DNA from: Neobacillus driksii
Lineage (GTDB): Bacteria; Bacillota; Bacilli; Bacillales; Cytobacillaceae
Direction: 5' to 3'
DNA: 64,000 bases
Assembly: GCF_013409995.1 (NCBI RefSeq)
Contig: NZ_JACCBX010000006.1
Span: 60,437-124,436, forward strand
Below are positions 1-9,262 of this stretch, in pieces; within the stretch, counting starts at the first letter, position 1, and the number at the start of each line of letters is the position of its first letter. The position numbers and the translations under genes are program-made. The notes under the pieces were generated by a model that did not search any database, had not been told where the DNA came from, and saw nothing but the letters and a program-made list of their open reading frames with translations.

Positions 1-480
1 ATCCCCCTTATTGAGGACAAATCAATGGGAATCTTTGTGAGATTAGTCCTTAATCCCCCTTATTGAGGACAAATCAATGGGACTCTTAATGAGATTTGTC
101 TTTAATCCTCCTTATTGAGGACAAATCCATTGAACTCTTAATGAGATTAGTCCTTAATCCCCCCTTATTGAGGACAAATCAATGGGACTCTTAATGAGAT
201 TAGTCCTTAATCCCCCTTATTGAGGACAAATCTATGAGACTCTCAACGAGATTAGTCCTTAATCGTCCTTATTGAGGACAAATCCATTGAACTCTTAATG
301 AGATTAGTCCTTAATCCCCCTTATTGAGGACAAATCGATTGGACACTTAACGAGATTAGTCCTTAATCCCCCTAATTGAGGACAAATCCATTGAACTCTT
401 AATGAGATTAGTCCTTAATCCCCCTTATTGAGGACAATTCAATGGGACTCTTAATGAGAAATCCCCCTTATTGGGGACAA
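1..480. repeat. 52-bp tandem repeat array, each unit a stem-loop
   Basis: Units restart (at the ATCCCCCTTATTGAGGAC segment) near 1, 53, 105, 157, 210, 262, 314, 366, 418 and 461, so the period is 52 bp, with one 53-bp unit and a shortened last one. Within a unit ATTGAGGACAAATC can pair with the downstream GATTAGTCCTTAAT (one mismatch, one G-T pair), giving a ~14-bp stem. The same arms can also pair across unit junctions. Variation is concentrated in the loop (AATGGGACTCTTAAT versus CATTGAACTCTTAAT). No open frame is conserved and there are no unique spacers, so it is not CRISPR. The array may continue left of the window. Function is unknown. Confidence 0.9.
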
Positions 481-645
481 TCCTGTCCGAATACCGGTCT
501 TATTCCAACAAAGTAACCCCTAAATAAGGGAACGAAGTCCAAATGCAGGTCTCGCAGGGGTGAAAACAGCAACAAACATTGCGAAAACATAGGATTTCTT
601 AATACAATACAATCCCTACTTGTTTTCGCTGAGAGAAAACAAGTA

Positions 646-697
646 TGTAAGGAAATGTAACGTGTTTCATTTTTTTATTTTGACTTTATGTGATAAT
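646..697 (+). promoter_or_regulatory. Candidate TnrA-activated promoter of nasBC
   Basis: TGTAAGGAAATGTAACG at 646-662 matches the TnrA/GlnR consensus TGTNA-N7-TNACA at all but the last base. An extended -10, TGTGATAAT, ends at 697 and predicts transcription from about 704, which places the box centre near -50. TnrA-activated promoters of Bacillus subtilis have the box at about that distance. A TTGACT at 680-685 is too close to this -10 to serve as its -35, as expected of an activator-dependent promoter. Regulator identity is inferred. Confidence 0.6.
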
Positions 698-715
698 TGA
701 TGGCATTAAGTTTAA

Positions 716-732
716 TGTCAGATGAAATAACA
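716..732 (+). promoter_or_regulatory. Second TnrA/GlnR-type box in the nasB leader
   Basis: TGTCAGATGAAATAACA is an exact match to TGTNA-N7-TNACA. It lies just upstream of the nasB Shine-Dalgarno (735-739) and downstream of the predicted start of transcription, a position that would suit repression or a roadblock better than activation. Confidence 0.5.
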
Positions 733-746
733 GCTGGAGGTTTAAA

Positions 747-3113
747 ATGGGTAAAAAAAAGCTGGTATTAGTTGGAAACGGGATGGCTGGAGTCCGCTGT
801 ATAGAGGAAATTTTAAAGCTTGATCCTACAGGTTTTGAGATTACTATTTTTGGAAGTGAACCCCACGTCAATTATAATCGAATTCTTTTATCCTCGATTT
901 TACAGGGGAGCACTTCTTTTGGAGATATTACGCTGCATGATCGTGAATGGTATGAGCATCATCAAATAAATTTGTTTACGGGAGAAACAGTAATTGAAAT
1001 TGATAAACATTTACAGGTTGTCGAGACGGATCAACATCGAATGGTTTCTTACGATTATCTGATTATCGCTACTGGCTCTGTCCCATTTTCACTTCCGATT
1101 CCAGGTACCGATAAACAGGGAGTGGTTACGTTCAGAACAATGGAAGATTGTCAGAAAATGATAGAGATTTCTAAAAAAAATAAAAAAGCAGTGGTGATTG
1201 GTGGAGGGGTATTGGGATTAGAGGCAGCAAAGGGCCTTCTTAATCTTGGGATGGATGTGAATGTTGTTCATATTGGCAGTTATTTAATGGAGAGGCAGTT
1301 AGATGAAACTGCTGCAAGAATGCTTCAAGAAGAATTGGAAAGTCAAGGAATGAAATTCCTATTCCAAAAAGAGACCAAGGAAATCGTTGGAGATATTGGT
1401 GCGAAAGGTGTTATTTTCAAAGATGGAACTAAAGTTGAAGCAAATTTGATTGTGATGGCTGCAGGTGTTAGACCGAATGTTCAACTCGCGCAAAATTCTG
1501 GAATTGAAACAAACCGTGCCATTCTAGTAAATGATTATATGGAGACGAGCGAAACGAACATTTACGCTGTTGGAGAATGTGTTGAGCATCGAGGAATGGT
1601 CTATGGCTTAGTACAGCCTCTGTATGAACAAGGTAAGGTATTAGCAAAACGGATTTGTGGTATAGAAGGTCAAGGCTACGAAGGAAGTGTCCTCTCCACC
1701 CAGCTGAAGATTTCAGGTATTGACCTGTTTTCAGTAGGAGCCATTCATGATAAGAATTCTTCAATCCAATCTATAAAGATTTATGATGAAGTTCAAAGGG
1801 TTTATAAAAAAGTAGTTTTTCAGGATCATAGGATTATCGGTGCTGTGTTGTTTGGTGATACAAAAGAACGAACCAAACTGCTCGATATGATTCTTAAACA
1901 TCAGGATGTGTCCGATATATTTAAGGTTTCATTCTTTGCACAGGAGAAGGACGATGATTTTTCTATTGCTTCCATTCCCACCAGTAAGATTATTTGTAAT
2001 TGCAATAGTGTGACGAAAGGAACTATACAGGAGGCTATCCAACGAAGAGGGTTAACTACTGTTGAGGAAATCAAAAAATGTACGAGAGCTTCAACCTCCT
2101 GCGGAGGATGTAAACCACTCGTGTCCGACCTATTGTCATATATACAGAATAATGAAGTAGAGAAAATCTCAGAAGAAAAGTCGTGTCTATGTTCTTGTAC
2201 AACATTAAATGATGATGAAGTGGTTCAGGAGATAGAGAGGCAAGGATTAACAACCATACAGGAAGTTATGAAAGTCTTAGATTGGAAAAATAGTGAAGGC
2301 TGTTCTACTTGCCGTCCGGCGATTAACTATTATTTAGGGATGATCAATCCAGAGTATGAGAGTAGACAACAAGCCCTTTTTATTAACGAAAAAATGAATG
2401 CAGTGATTCAATCAAATGGGACTTATACACTTATCCCACAAATGTATGGAGGAATCACAAATCCTGAGCAATTAAAAAAAATAGCTCATGTAGCTGAAAA
2501 ATATCAAATAGATAATGTCGCAATCACAAGTGACCAAAGAATTCATTTACTTGGTGTTAAAAAAGAAGATTTGTCTGATGTATGGGCAGAATTGAACATG
2601 CCCTTGAGTTCGACGCAGGCTAATGGTGTCCAAAACATTAAAACATGTATTGGGGAACATATTTGTTCATGTGATAAAAAATCATCTATTGAGCTTGCAA
2701 TAAGCCTCGAAAAGCAATTAGAATTCCTGACTACCCCTTATCGGATCAAAATGGGCATATCCTCTTGCTTGCATAATGGTGCAGGGTCGACCACAAAAGA
2801 TGTTGGGATCATTGGGGTTGACCGGGGCTGGGAAATTTATATCGGCGGAAGCAGCGGGAGGAATGTTCGCTCAGGTGAGTTATTATGTGTTGCGGCAACT
2901 ACTGAGGAAGCGATGGAGTTAATCAGAGGATTTGTTCAATATTATCGTGAGACTGCTAATTACCTAGAGCGAACATGGCAATGGGTAGAAAGAGTCGGAT
3001 TAGTTCATGTAAGGGAAGTTTTATTTGATGTTGAACTACGCCAGCAGCTGCTCGAGCATTTGGCAGAGGAGATTGCTTTACGAAAGAATTTAGTAGCGAA
3101 AAATGGCTTTTAA
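747..3113 (+). CDS. nasB: Assimilatory nitrate reductase, electron-transfer subunit (NasB type)
   Basis: A cytoplasmic flavoprotein that passes NAD(P)H electrons to the molybdenum subunit encoded next. Domains in order: FAD-binding GNGMAG near residue 10; NAD-binding GGGVLGLEAA near 152; two BFD-type [2Fe-2S] domains (Cys-rich CNCNS...CGGC from ~416, and CLCSC...CSTC from ~479); and a nitrite/sulfite-reductase ferredoxin-like half domain from ~570. At 788 aa it is close to B. subtilis NasB (771 aa). In the last domain the usual CxxxC reads CLHNG near residue 674, so a siroheme/4Fe-4S site looks incomplete and the protein is unlikely to be a nitrite reductase itself. ATG follows a good GGAGG. 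nasA and nasDE are not in the window. Confidence 0.85.
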   Translation: MGKKKLVLVGNGMAGVRCIEEILKLDPTGFEITIFGSEPHVNYNRILLSSILQGSTSFGDITLHDREWYEHHQINLFTGETVIEIDKHLQVVETDQHRMVSYDYLIIATGSVPFSLPIPGTDKQGVVTFRTMEDCQKMIEISKKNKKAVVIGGGVLGLEAAKGLLNLGMDVNVVHIGSYLMERQLDETAARMLQEELESQGMKFLFQKETKEIVGDIGAKGVIFKDGTKVEANLIVMAAGVRPNVQLAQNSGIETNRAILVNDYMETSETNIYAVGECVEHRGMVYGLVQPLYEQGKVLAKRICGIEGQGYEGSVLSTQLKISGIDLFSVGAIHDKNSSIQSIKIYDEVQRVYKKVVFQDHRIIGAVLFGDTKERTKLLDMILKHQDVSDIFKVSFFAQEKDDDFSIASIPTSKIICNCNSVTKGTIQEAIQRRGLTTVEEIKKCTRASTSCGGCKPLVSDLLSYIQNNEVEKISEEKSCLCSCTTLNDDEVVQEIERQGLTTIQEVMKVLDWKNSEGCSTCRPAINYYLGMINPEYESRQQALFINEKMNAVIQSNGTYTLIPQMYGGITNPEQLKKIAHVAEKYQIDNVAITSDQRIHLLGVKKEDLSDVWAELNMPLSSTQANGVQNIKTCIGEHICSCDKKSSIELAISLEKQLEFLTTPYRIKMGISSCLHNGAGSTTKDVGIIGVDRGWEIYIGGSSGRNVRSGELLCVAATTEEAMELIRGFVQYYRETANYLERTWQWVERVGLVHVREVLFDVELRQQLLEHLAEEIALRKNLVAKNGF

Positions 3114-3154
3114 AAAGTTCATTATAATAATACGCAAAAAAGGGGGAGTGACTG

Positions 3155-5305
3155 TTGACGGAATTGTTATTGAAATATTTCCGCTCCAAGCAGCAGGAAG
3201 TTAAGTCAGAAAAAAGATATGATACACAATGTCCATTTTGCAGTATGCAATGTAAAATGCAGCTGCTAGAACAATCGATTGTTACCAGGAAAAAATATGT
3301 AACGATTGGAAAAAATAATCCTACTTCTGAGGGCCGATTGTGTATGAAGGGGATGAATGCCCATCAACATAGCTTTCATAACGAACGGTTGAAATATCCA
3401 TTGCTTAAAAGAAATGGAGAGTTTGTCCGTGTTAGCTGGGAAGAGGCATTGGAACATATCAAAGTTAACTTTACAAGAATTCAAGCGGAAGATGGGCTGA
3501 ATGCCTTATCTGTTTATGGGAGTGCGTCCATCACAAATGAAGAAGCTTATTTACTTGGGAAATTTGCTCGGCTCGCATTGAAAACGAGATATATCGATTA
3601 TAACGGTCGGCTATGCATGTCAGCAGCGGCTTCTGCGGCCACTCAAACGTTTGGGGTCGACAGAGGATTTACCAATAGCCTGCAGGAAATTCCATATACT
3701 CAATGTATTATTCTTGCGGGGACGAATATCGCCGAATGTCAGCCTACAATCATGCCCTATTTTGAGAAAGCAAAGGAAAATGGTGCTTATATTATTGCCA
3801 TTGACCCACGCGAAACAGCGACAACCAAAATGGCTGACTTGCATTTAAAAATCAAACCTGGAACAGATGCCGCTTTAGCAAACGGGCTGTTAAAGGTGAT
3901 CATCGAGGAAAACTATGTTGATCATACATTTATAAATGAACGGGTTAAGAATTTTGAAGAAGTCAAACAACATCTATCATCTACGAATTTACTAGAAATT
4001 GAGGAAATAACAGGTGTTCCAAAAGAGCAAATTCAAAAAGCCGCTCGCAAGTTTGGAAAAGAAGAAACCGGAATGATTTTCACTGCAAGAGGGGTGGAGC
4101 AGCATACGGATGGATCAATAGCCGTTCGTAATTTCCTGAATATTCTTGTTTCGACTGGTAAAATTGGCAAGCAGAATTGTGGTTTTGGAGCCATTACAGG
4201 ACAGGGTAATGGTCAGGGTGCAAGAGAACACGGACAAAAAGCAGACCAACTGCCAGGATACAGGTCAATCGAAAATGAAGAACACCGCACTTACATTGCG
4301 AGCGTTTGGGGCGTGGAAAAGGATGAAATACCTAGAAAAGGTGTTTCTGCATTTGAAATGATGGAAAAAATCAATGATGGTGAGATTACTGGAATGTTTT
4401 TAATGTGCTCGAACCCAGTTGTTTCTAATCCAAATGCACTATTTGTAAAAAAAGCATTACAAAAATTGAAATTCCTAGTAGCGGTAGATCTGTTTGTGTC
4501 TGAGACTGCGAAATTAGCAGATGTCATTTTACCAGCTTCCTCTTATTTAGAGGATGAAGGAACAATGACGAATGTGGAAGGAAGGGTGACTTTAAGGGAA
4601 GCTAGCTATCCTTGTCCGGGAGAAGTGAAACACGATTGGCAAATTATTTGCGAGGTAGCTCGTGTTCTTGGAAAAGGAGATTACTTTAACTTTTCATCCG
4701 CGGAAGATATCTTTAATGAATTACGTGTGGCTAGCCGTGGAGGAAAAGCGGATTATTACGGTATCACCTATGATCGTCTCCGGAAGGAAGAAGGGATCCT
4801 TTGGCCATGCCCGGGGCTTGAACATAAAGGGACAACTCGTTTGTTTGAAACTTCGTTTTCCCACCCTGATGGCAGAGCAGAGATGGTGGCAGTTCCAAAT
4901 CGTCCAGACCCAGCTAAGGAACAGTTGAGTGTGGAGTATCCCCTCTATTTAACAACGGGAAGAGTGATGGCACACTATTTAACAGGTGTACAAACGAGAA
5001 AAAGTCCGGCATTGGCAGCTAGAAATGTAGAATCCTTTGTAGAAATTCACCCTGTTACGGCTAAAAAATACGGGATAGAAGATCGTTCCTTAGTAAGGAT
5101 TGAGTCCAAAAGAGGTAGTATTGTTGTCAGGAGTATATGGTCGGAAACCATTCGTCAGGATACAGTCTTTGTTCCTTTTCATTGGGCCGACACACAAAAT
5201 GTGAATCTATTAGTTTCACAAGATCTCGATCCTGTATGCAAAATGCCAGGATTTAAAATAAGTGCAGTAAAAGTAAGGTCTGTACTGGATTTAAATGCTC
5301 ATTAA
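3155..5305 (+). CDS. nasC: Assimilatory nitrate reductase, molybdenum catalytic subunit (NasC type)
   Basis: Reduces nitrate to nitrite in the cytoplasm using a molybdopterin guanine dinucleotide cofactor. The N-terminal 4Fe-4S ligands are Cys26, Cys29, Cys33 and Cys63 (CPFCSMQC ... GRLCMKG), followed by the molybdopterin oxidoreductase core and a C-terminal dinucleotide-binding domain from ~residue 600. Length, 716 aa, fits B. subtilis NasC (710 aa). The start is TTG at 3155, 5 nt after the AGGGGGAGTG ribosome site; no ATG upstream fits. It lies 41 nt after nasB, so the two form an operon. Annotation as formate dehydrogenase would be the usual confusion, but the pairing with NasB argues for nitrate. 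Confidence 0.85.
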   Translation: MTELLLKYFRSKQQEVKSEKRYDTQCPFCSMQCKMQLLEQSIVTRKKYVTIGKNNPTSEGRLCMKGMNAHQHSFHNERLKYPLLKRNGEFVRVSWEEALEHIKVNFTRIQAEDGLNALSVYGSASITNEEAYLLGKFARLALKTRYIDYNGRLCMSAAASAATQTFGVDRGFTNSLQEIPYTQCIILAGTNIAECQPTIMPYFEKAKENGAYIIAIDPRETATTKMADLHLKIKPGTDAALANGLLKVIIEENYVDHTFINERVKNFEEVKQHLSSTNLLEIEEITGVPKEQIQKAARKFGKEETGMIFTARGVEQHTDGSIAVRNFLNILVSTGKIGKQNCGFGAITGQGNGQGAREHGQKADQLPGYRSIENEEHRTYIASVWGVEKDEIPRKGVSAFEMMEKINDGEITGMFLMCSNPVVSNPNALFVKKALQKLKFLVAVDLFVSETAKLADVILPASSYLEDEGTMTNVEGRVTLREASYPCPGEVKHDWQIICEVARVLGKGDYFNFSSAEDIFNELRVASRGGKADYYGITYDRLRKEEGILWPCPGLEHKGTTRLFETSFSHPDGRAEMVAVPNRPDPAKEQLSVEYPLYLTTGRVMAHYLTGVQTRKSPALAARNVESFVEIHPVTAKKYGIEDRSLVRIESKRGSIVVRSIWSETIRQDTVFVPFHWADTQNVNLLVSQDLDPVCKMPGFKISAVKVRSVLDLNAH

Positions 5306-5335
5306 TTAAGTAGAGTAAATAAATTGGATGGATAG

Positions 5336-5372
5336 TGGGGTAAAGATAATAGGATCTCGCCCCATTTTTTTG
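5336..5372 (+). terminator. Probable terminator of nasBC
   Basis: TGGGG (5336-5340) pairs with CCCCA (5360-5364) over a 19-nt loop, followed by seven T. The stem is short, so this is a modest call. Confidence 0.45.
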
Positions 5373-5382
5373 TTTTTATTAT

Positions 5383-6636
5383 TTACTTACTTGATAATGA
5401 TTGATTCTTATATTGTTTTGGAGTGATTCCTGTAAACTTTTTAAATGTCTTAGTAAAATGGCTTTGGTCATTATAATTTAATAGGGAAGATATTTTCAAA
5501 ATTGAATAATCAGAAAATGTTAGTAAAGATTTTGCTTCATCTATTTTTGATCGCTGGATATATTCTGGGAGTGATACTCCAACCTCTTTTTTAAATAAGG
5601 AAGATAAATAATTTGGATGCATGTTATTCAATTCAGCAAGATTTACTATTGGTAAATGTTCATAAAGGTGGTTAAAAATATAATTTATGCAATGATTAAT
5701 TGGCTTTGAGTATTTCGTTTGTCGATTTTTTCTAACTCGCTCGGCGAAATCACTTAATGCCTCTACCATATAATGTTCAACACTAGCACTATCATTAAGT
5801 TCCTCAATATTTTGTATATATAAATCACTAAGAGTATAGGCAGTCTCTTCCTGTAATCCACCTTCCATGGCGGCTCGTGTACCAAGAGTGATAACGGTGA
5901 TGGCGAAGTTTTTCTTGTTCCGAAGCTGACTCTTTTTAGCCAAAATCCCGTATTGATTATCCTCATTTGTTAATTTCCAGTGTGTAATAAATTCTTCCTT
6001 TCGTCCCTCTTTAATAAATTGAAGTGCTCTTTTTTCATAAGTTAAATCGTGATGAAAAGACACATCTTGACGTCTTTTTGAGATACTTATCGACGGATCC
6101 TCAGTGGTCAATGAAATGCTTTCATTCGTTTTATTGTTTTCGATGATACCTGCAATGTCCAACTTTTGTTGATAGATCATGTAATACAAATGCATGCTCA
6201 GTTGGATAAATTTAAGATTTGAAATGACAGGAAGCGACTGGAAATAGTCTCGTAAAATCATCTCTTCTTCTTTTCCAATCCTCATTTTCCCTAATGCCTC
6301 TGATAGGATGGGAGTTAACATATCATCCGTAAACACAGAATTAATGGTTGGACCAACGATAACGTTTCCTCTAAATTCGTTCTGATCATAAATTCTGATC
6401 CCACAGAAACGTTCCATATACTCAGTAGTTTGAAAAACTGGAAATTCAAAAGGTTCATTCTCGTTAAAAAGCTGTACGAGCATCTGCTCTTTAGATGGAT
6501 ATAAAGGATTATGTCTAAAGGATGCACTGTATTCAAATACCAATTCTTTCTTTTCATTTATAAAAAAAACCGGTATATGAAACGAATCATATATCAGCTG
6601 GCAAATATAGCTTAAATCATTATAGTTCATATTCAT
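5383..6636 (-). CDS. AraC-family transcriptional regulator
   Basis: A 417-residue soluble regulator. The C-terminal ~100 residues are a standard AraC double helix-turn-helix (NHCINYIFNHLYEHLPIVNLAEL ... ILKISSLLNYNDQSHFTKTFKKFTGITPKQYK, shortened here as positions ~310-412). The N-terminal ~150 residues form a ligand- or signal-binding domain I do not recognise for certain; no membrane segment is present. It is divergent from the glucosidase/glucuronidase operon, and the shared intergenic region carries two direct repeats of the kind AraC proteins bind, so it is probably the operon's activator. It is convergent with nasC. Confidence 0.8.
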   Translation of the reverse strand: MNMNYNDLSYICQLIYDSFHIPVFFINEKKELVFEYSASFRHNPLYPSKEQMLVQLFNENEPFEFPVFQTTEYMERFCGIRIYDQNEFRGNVIVGPTINSVFTDDMLTPILSEALGKMRIGKEEEMILRDYFQSLPVISNLKFIQLSMHLYYMIYQQKLDIAGIIENNKTNESISLTTEDPSISISKRRQDVSFHHDLTYEKRALQFIKEGRKEEFITHWKLTNEDNQYGILAKKSQLRNKKNFAITVITLGTRAAMEGGLQEETAYTLSDLYIQNIEELNDSASVEHYMVEALSDFAERVRKNRQTKYSKPINHCINYIFNHLYEHLPIVNLAELNNMHPNYLSSLFKKEVGVSLPEYIQRSKIDEAKSLLTFSDYSILKISSLLNYNDQSHFTKTFKKFTGITPKQYKNQSLSSK

Positions 6637-6728
6637 TTTCTCCCCATTTTTATAAGAATGTATAAAGGTAATCGGTAAAAACAGAGTAATACCAAATATC
6701 TAAAAATAATAAATAGTAAAATTTTGTC

Positions 6729-6811
6729 TTTGAAATACACAAAAAATATTTGAAATGTACCATAATTATAAATCTTTATTCCCTATAATCAAGTCATGGA
6801 AAGCGTTTACG
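6729..6811 (+). promoter_or_regulatory. Promoter of the glycosidase operon: AraC-type direct repeats, -10 and cre-like site
   Basis: TTTGAAATACAC (6729-6740) and TTTGAAATGTAC (6749-6760) are direct repeats exactly 20 bp apart, ending where a -35 would begin. A TATAAT at 6784-6789 is the -10; there is no good -35, as for activator-dependent promoters. GGAAAGCGTTTACG (6798-6811) resembles a cre (TGWAANCGNTNWCA, mismatched at the outer bases) and overlaps the predicted start of transcription, a repressing position for CcpA. Confidence 0.6.
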
Positions 6812-6838
6812 AAATAAACAATCCTTTTGGAGGTTATT

Positions 6839-9136
6839 ATGATCAATCAAGATATAAAACAATTAATCTCACAAATGACCTTGGAAGAAAAAGCTGGTCT
6901 TTGTTCTGGATTAGATTTTTGGAATTTAAAAGGTATCGAAAGACTGGGAATACCCTCGATAATGGTAACCGATGGTCCGCATGGGCTCCGTAAACAAAAA
7001 ATGGGAGCAGATCATTTAGGGCTGTTTGACAGTGTTCCTGCCACATGTTTCCCATCTGCAGCCGGTTTAGCTAGTACTTGGAATAAAGAGTTAATATATG
7101 AAGTTGGGGTTGCATTAGGAAAGGAATGCCAGGCAGAGGATGTGGCGGTACTTCTTGGTCCTGGAGCAAACATTAAGCGTTCACCCCTTTGTGGCAGAAA
7201 CTTTGAATATTTTTCGGAAGATCCATTCCTTTCATCAGAAATGGCTGCGTCCCATATCAAGGGTGTTCAAGGTGAGGGGGTTGGGACATCACTTAAGCAC
7301 TTCGCTGCAAATAATCAAGAACACCGAAGAATGTCAACTGATGCGATTGTGGATGAAAGGACGTTGCGGGAAATTTATTTGGCTAGCTTTGAAAACGCTA
7401 TAAAGAAAGCGCAGCCATGGACTGTGATGTGCGCCTACAACAAGGTCAATGGAGATTTTGCATCAGAAAATAAAACGCTGTTAACGGATATCCTGCGAGA
7501 TGAGTGGGGCTTTGAAGGATTTGTTGTTTCTGACTGGGGGGCGGTTAATGAACCTGTTGACGGATTAGTTGCCGGGTTAGACCTGGAAATGCCTTCAAGC
7601 AGTGGGATTGGTGAAAAGAAAATCATCGATGCTGTAAGAAATGGTCAGCTTTCAGAAGATAAACTAGATCAGGCAGTTGAAAGAATTCTACGTATTATCT
7701 TAATGGCAGTAGAAAACAAGAAAGAAAACGCTGACTATGATAAAGAACAACATCATAAGCTTGCAAGAAAAGCAGCAAGTGAAAGTATGGTTTTATTAAA
7801 GAATGAAGATAATATCCTGCCGTTAAAGAAAGAAGGAACCATATCGATTATTGGTTCATTTGCGAAAAAACCAAGATATCAAGGCGGTGGAAGCTCACAC
7901 ATTAACCCGACAAAGCTTGAAAATATCTATGAAGAAATAGAGAAAACAGCGGGTCAAAATGTGAACGTTTTATACGCGGAAGGTTATCATCTTGAAAAGG
8001 ATTTAATCGATGATCAATTAATTGAAGAGGCAAAGAAAACGGCAGCAAAATCCGATGTTACCGTATTGTTTGTAGGTCTTCCTGACCGATATGAATCTGA
8101 AGGGTATGATAGAGAGCACCTGAATATACCGGAGAATCACCGTCTTTTAGTGGAAGCGGTTGCGGAAGTACAAAAGAATATAGTTGTTGTACTAAGTAAT
8201 GGGGCACCGCTTGTTATGCCATGGCTTGATAAGGTGAAGGGGCTGCTGGAAGGTTACCTGGGAGGTCAGGCACTAGGAGGTGCCATTGCAGACATCCTAT
8301 TCGGAGAGGTTAATCCAAGTGGAAAGCTAGCCGAAACTTTTCCAGTAAAATTAAGTGACAACCCTTCTTATCTCAACTTTCCAGGAGAGAGGGATAAAGT
8401 TGAGTATAAAGAAGGCATCTTTGTTGGTTATCGTTATTACGATACAAAACAGATTGAGCCGCTGTTTCCATTTGGATATGGTTTAAGCTATACAACCTTC
8501 GATTATAAAAACCTTGTAATTGATAAAAAAGAAATAAAAGATACAGAAACTGTCACAGTTACCGTAAATGTGAAAAATACAGGAAAAGTGCCTGGGAAAG
8601 AAATCATTCAGTTATATGTAAAAGATATAAAAAGCAGTGTAGTTCGTCCTGAAAAAGAATTAAAAGGCTTTGGAAAGGTTTCCTTACAGCCTGGGGAAGA
8701 CAAAACTATTTCCTTTAAATTGGATAAACGCGCATTTGCATATTACAACACGGATTTGAAGGATTGGTATGTAGAATCAGGAGAATTTGAAATTTTGGTG
8801 GGGAAATCATCCAGAGAAATTGAACTAACAGAAAAAATTATGGTTCACTCTACTTCCCCAGTTTTCTTGGAGGTTCACCGAAATTCGACTGTCGGAGATC
8901 TTTTAACTGATCCAATTCTAGGTGAAAAAGCTAATGCTCTAATTAGAGAGCTAACAAAAGGAAGTCCATTATTTGATACTGGGTCAGATCACGGAGAGGG
9001 TGCAGAAATGATGGAAGCGATGTTAAAATACATGCCTTTGCGTGCTCTTATGAATTTTAGTGGTGGAGACATTACCGAAGACAAACTAACTGAATTTATT
9101 AAGGAACTTAATTCAACTAATTTTGTAAGCCATTAA
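6839..9136 (+). CDS. Glycoside hydrolase family 3 beta-glucosidase
   Basis: Retaining beta-glycosidase of the GH3 (BglX/BglB) type, 765 aa. The N-terminal TIM barrel carries TDGPHGLR and the nucleophile motif VSDWGA (Asp near residue 232). It is followed by the C-terminal alpha/beta domain (~330-530) and a fibronectin-III-like domain (~550-630), then a ~90-residue tail typical of longer members. No signal peptide, so it acts on imported glycosides in the cytoplasm. An upstream TTG at 6827 is inside the ribosome binding site (TTGGAGG, 6827-6833); ATG at 6839 is the better start. First gene of an operon with the glucuronidase and symporter. Exact substrate is not known. Confidence 0.88.
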   Translation: MINQDIKQLISQMTLEEKAGLCSGLDFWNLKGIERLGIPSIMVTDGPHGLRKQKMGADHLGLFDSVPATCFPSAAGLASTWNKELIYEVGVALGKECQAEDVAVLLGPGANIKRSPLCGRNFEYFSEDPFLSSEMAASHIKGVQGEGVGTSLKHFAANNQEHRRMSTDAIVDERTLREIYLASFENAIKKAQPWTVMCAYNKVNGDFASENKTLLTDILRDEWGFEGFVVSDWGAVNEPVDGLVAGLDLEMPSSSGIGEKKIIDAVRNGQLSEDKLDQAVERILRIILMAVENKKENADYDKEQHHKLARKAASESMVLLKNEDNILPLKKEGTISIIGSFAKKPRYQGGGSSHINPTKLENIYEEIEKTAGQNVNVLYAEGYHLEKDLIDDQLIEEAKKTAAKSDVTVLFVGLPDRYESEGYDREHLNIPENHRLLVEAVAEVQKNIVVVLSNGAPLVMPWLDKVKGLLEGYLGGQALGGAIADILFGEVNPSGKLAETFPVKLSDNPSYLNFPGERDKVEYKEGIFVGYRYYDTKQIEPLFPFGYGLSYTTFDYKNLVIDKKEIKDTETVTVTVNVKNTGKVPGKEIIQLYVKDIKSSVVRPEKELKGFGKVSLQPGEDKTISFKLDKRAFAYYNTDLKDWYVESGEFEILVGKSSREIELTEKIMVHSTSPVFLEVHRNSTVGDLLTDPILGEKANALIRELTKGSPLFDTGSDHGEGAEMMEAMLKYMPLRALMNFSGGDITEDKLTEFIKELNSTNFVSH

Positions 9137-9262
9137 AAGAAATGATTACTAAAAATTAAATCTTAGGTCTTTAACTTTTAAATGAAATGAACCACTTTTC
9201 ATAATTTTATTAAACAAAGATTTTGGTTAGAGAAAAAACGAAGAAAAAGGGAGTAATCAAGA

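Noticed and set aside
1..480. Regular repeats suggested a CRISPR array.
   Set aside because: The whole 52-bp period is conserved, with no unique spacers, and no cas genes are present.
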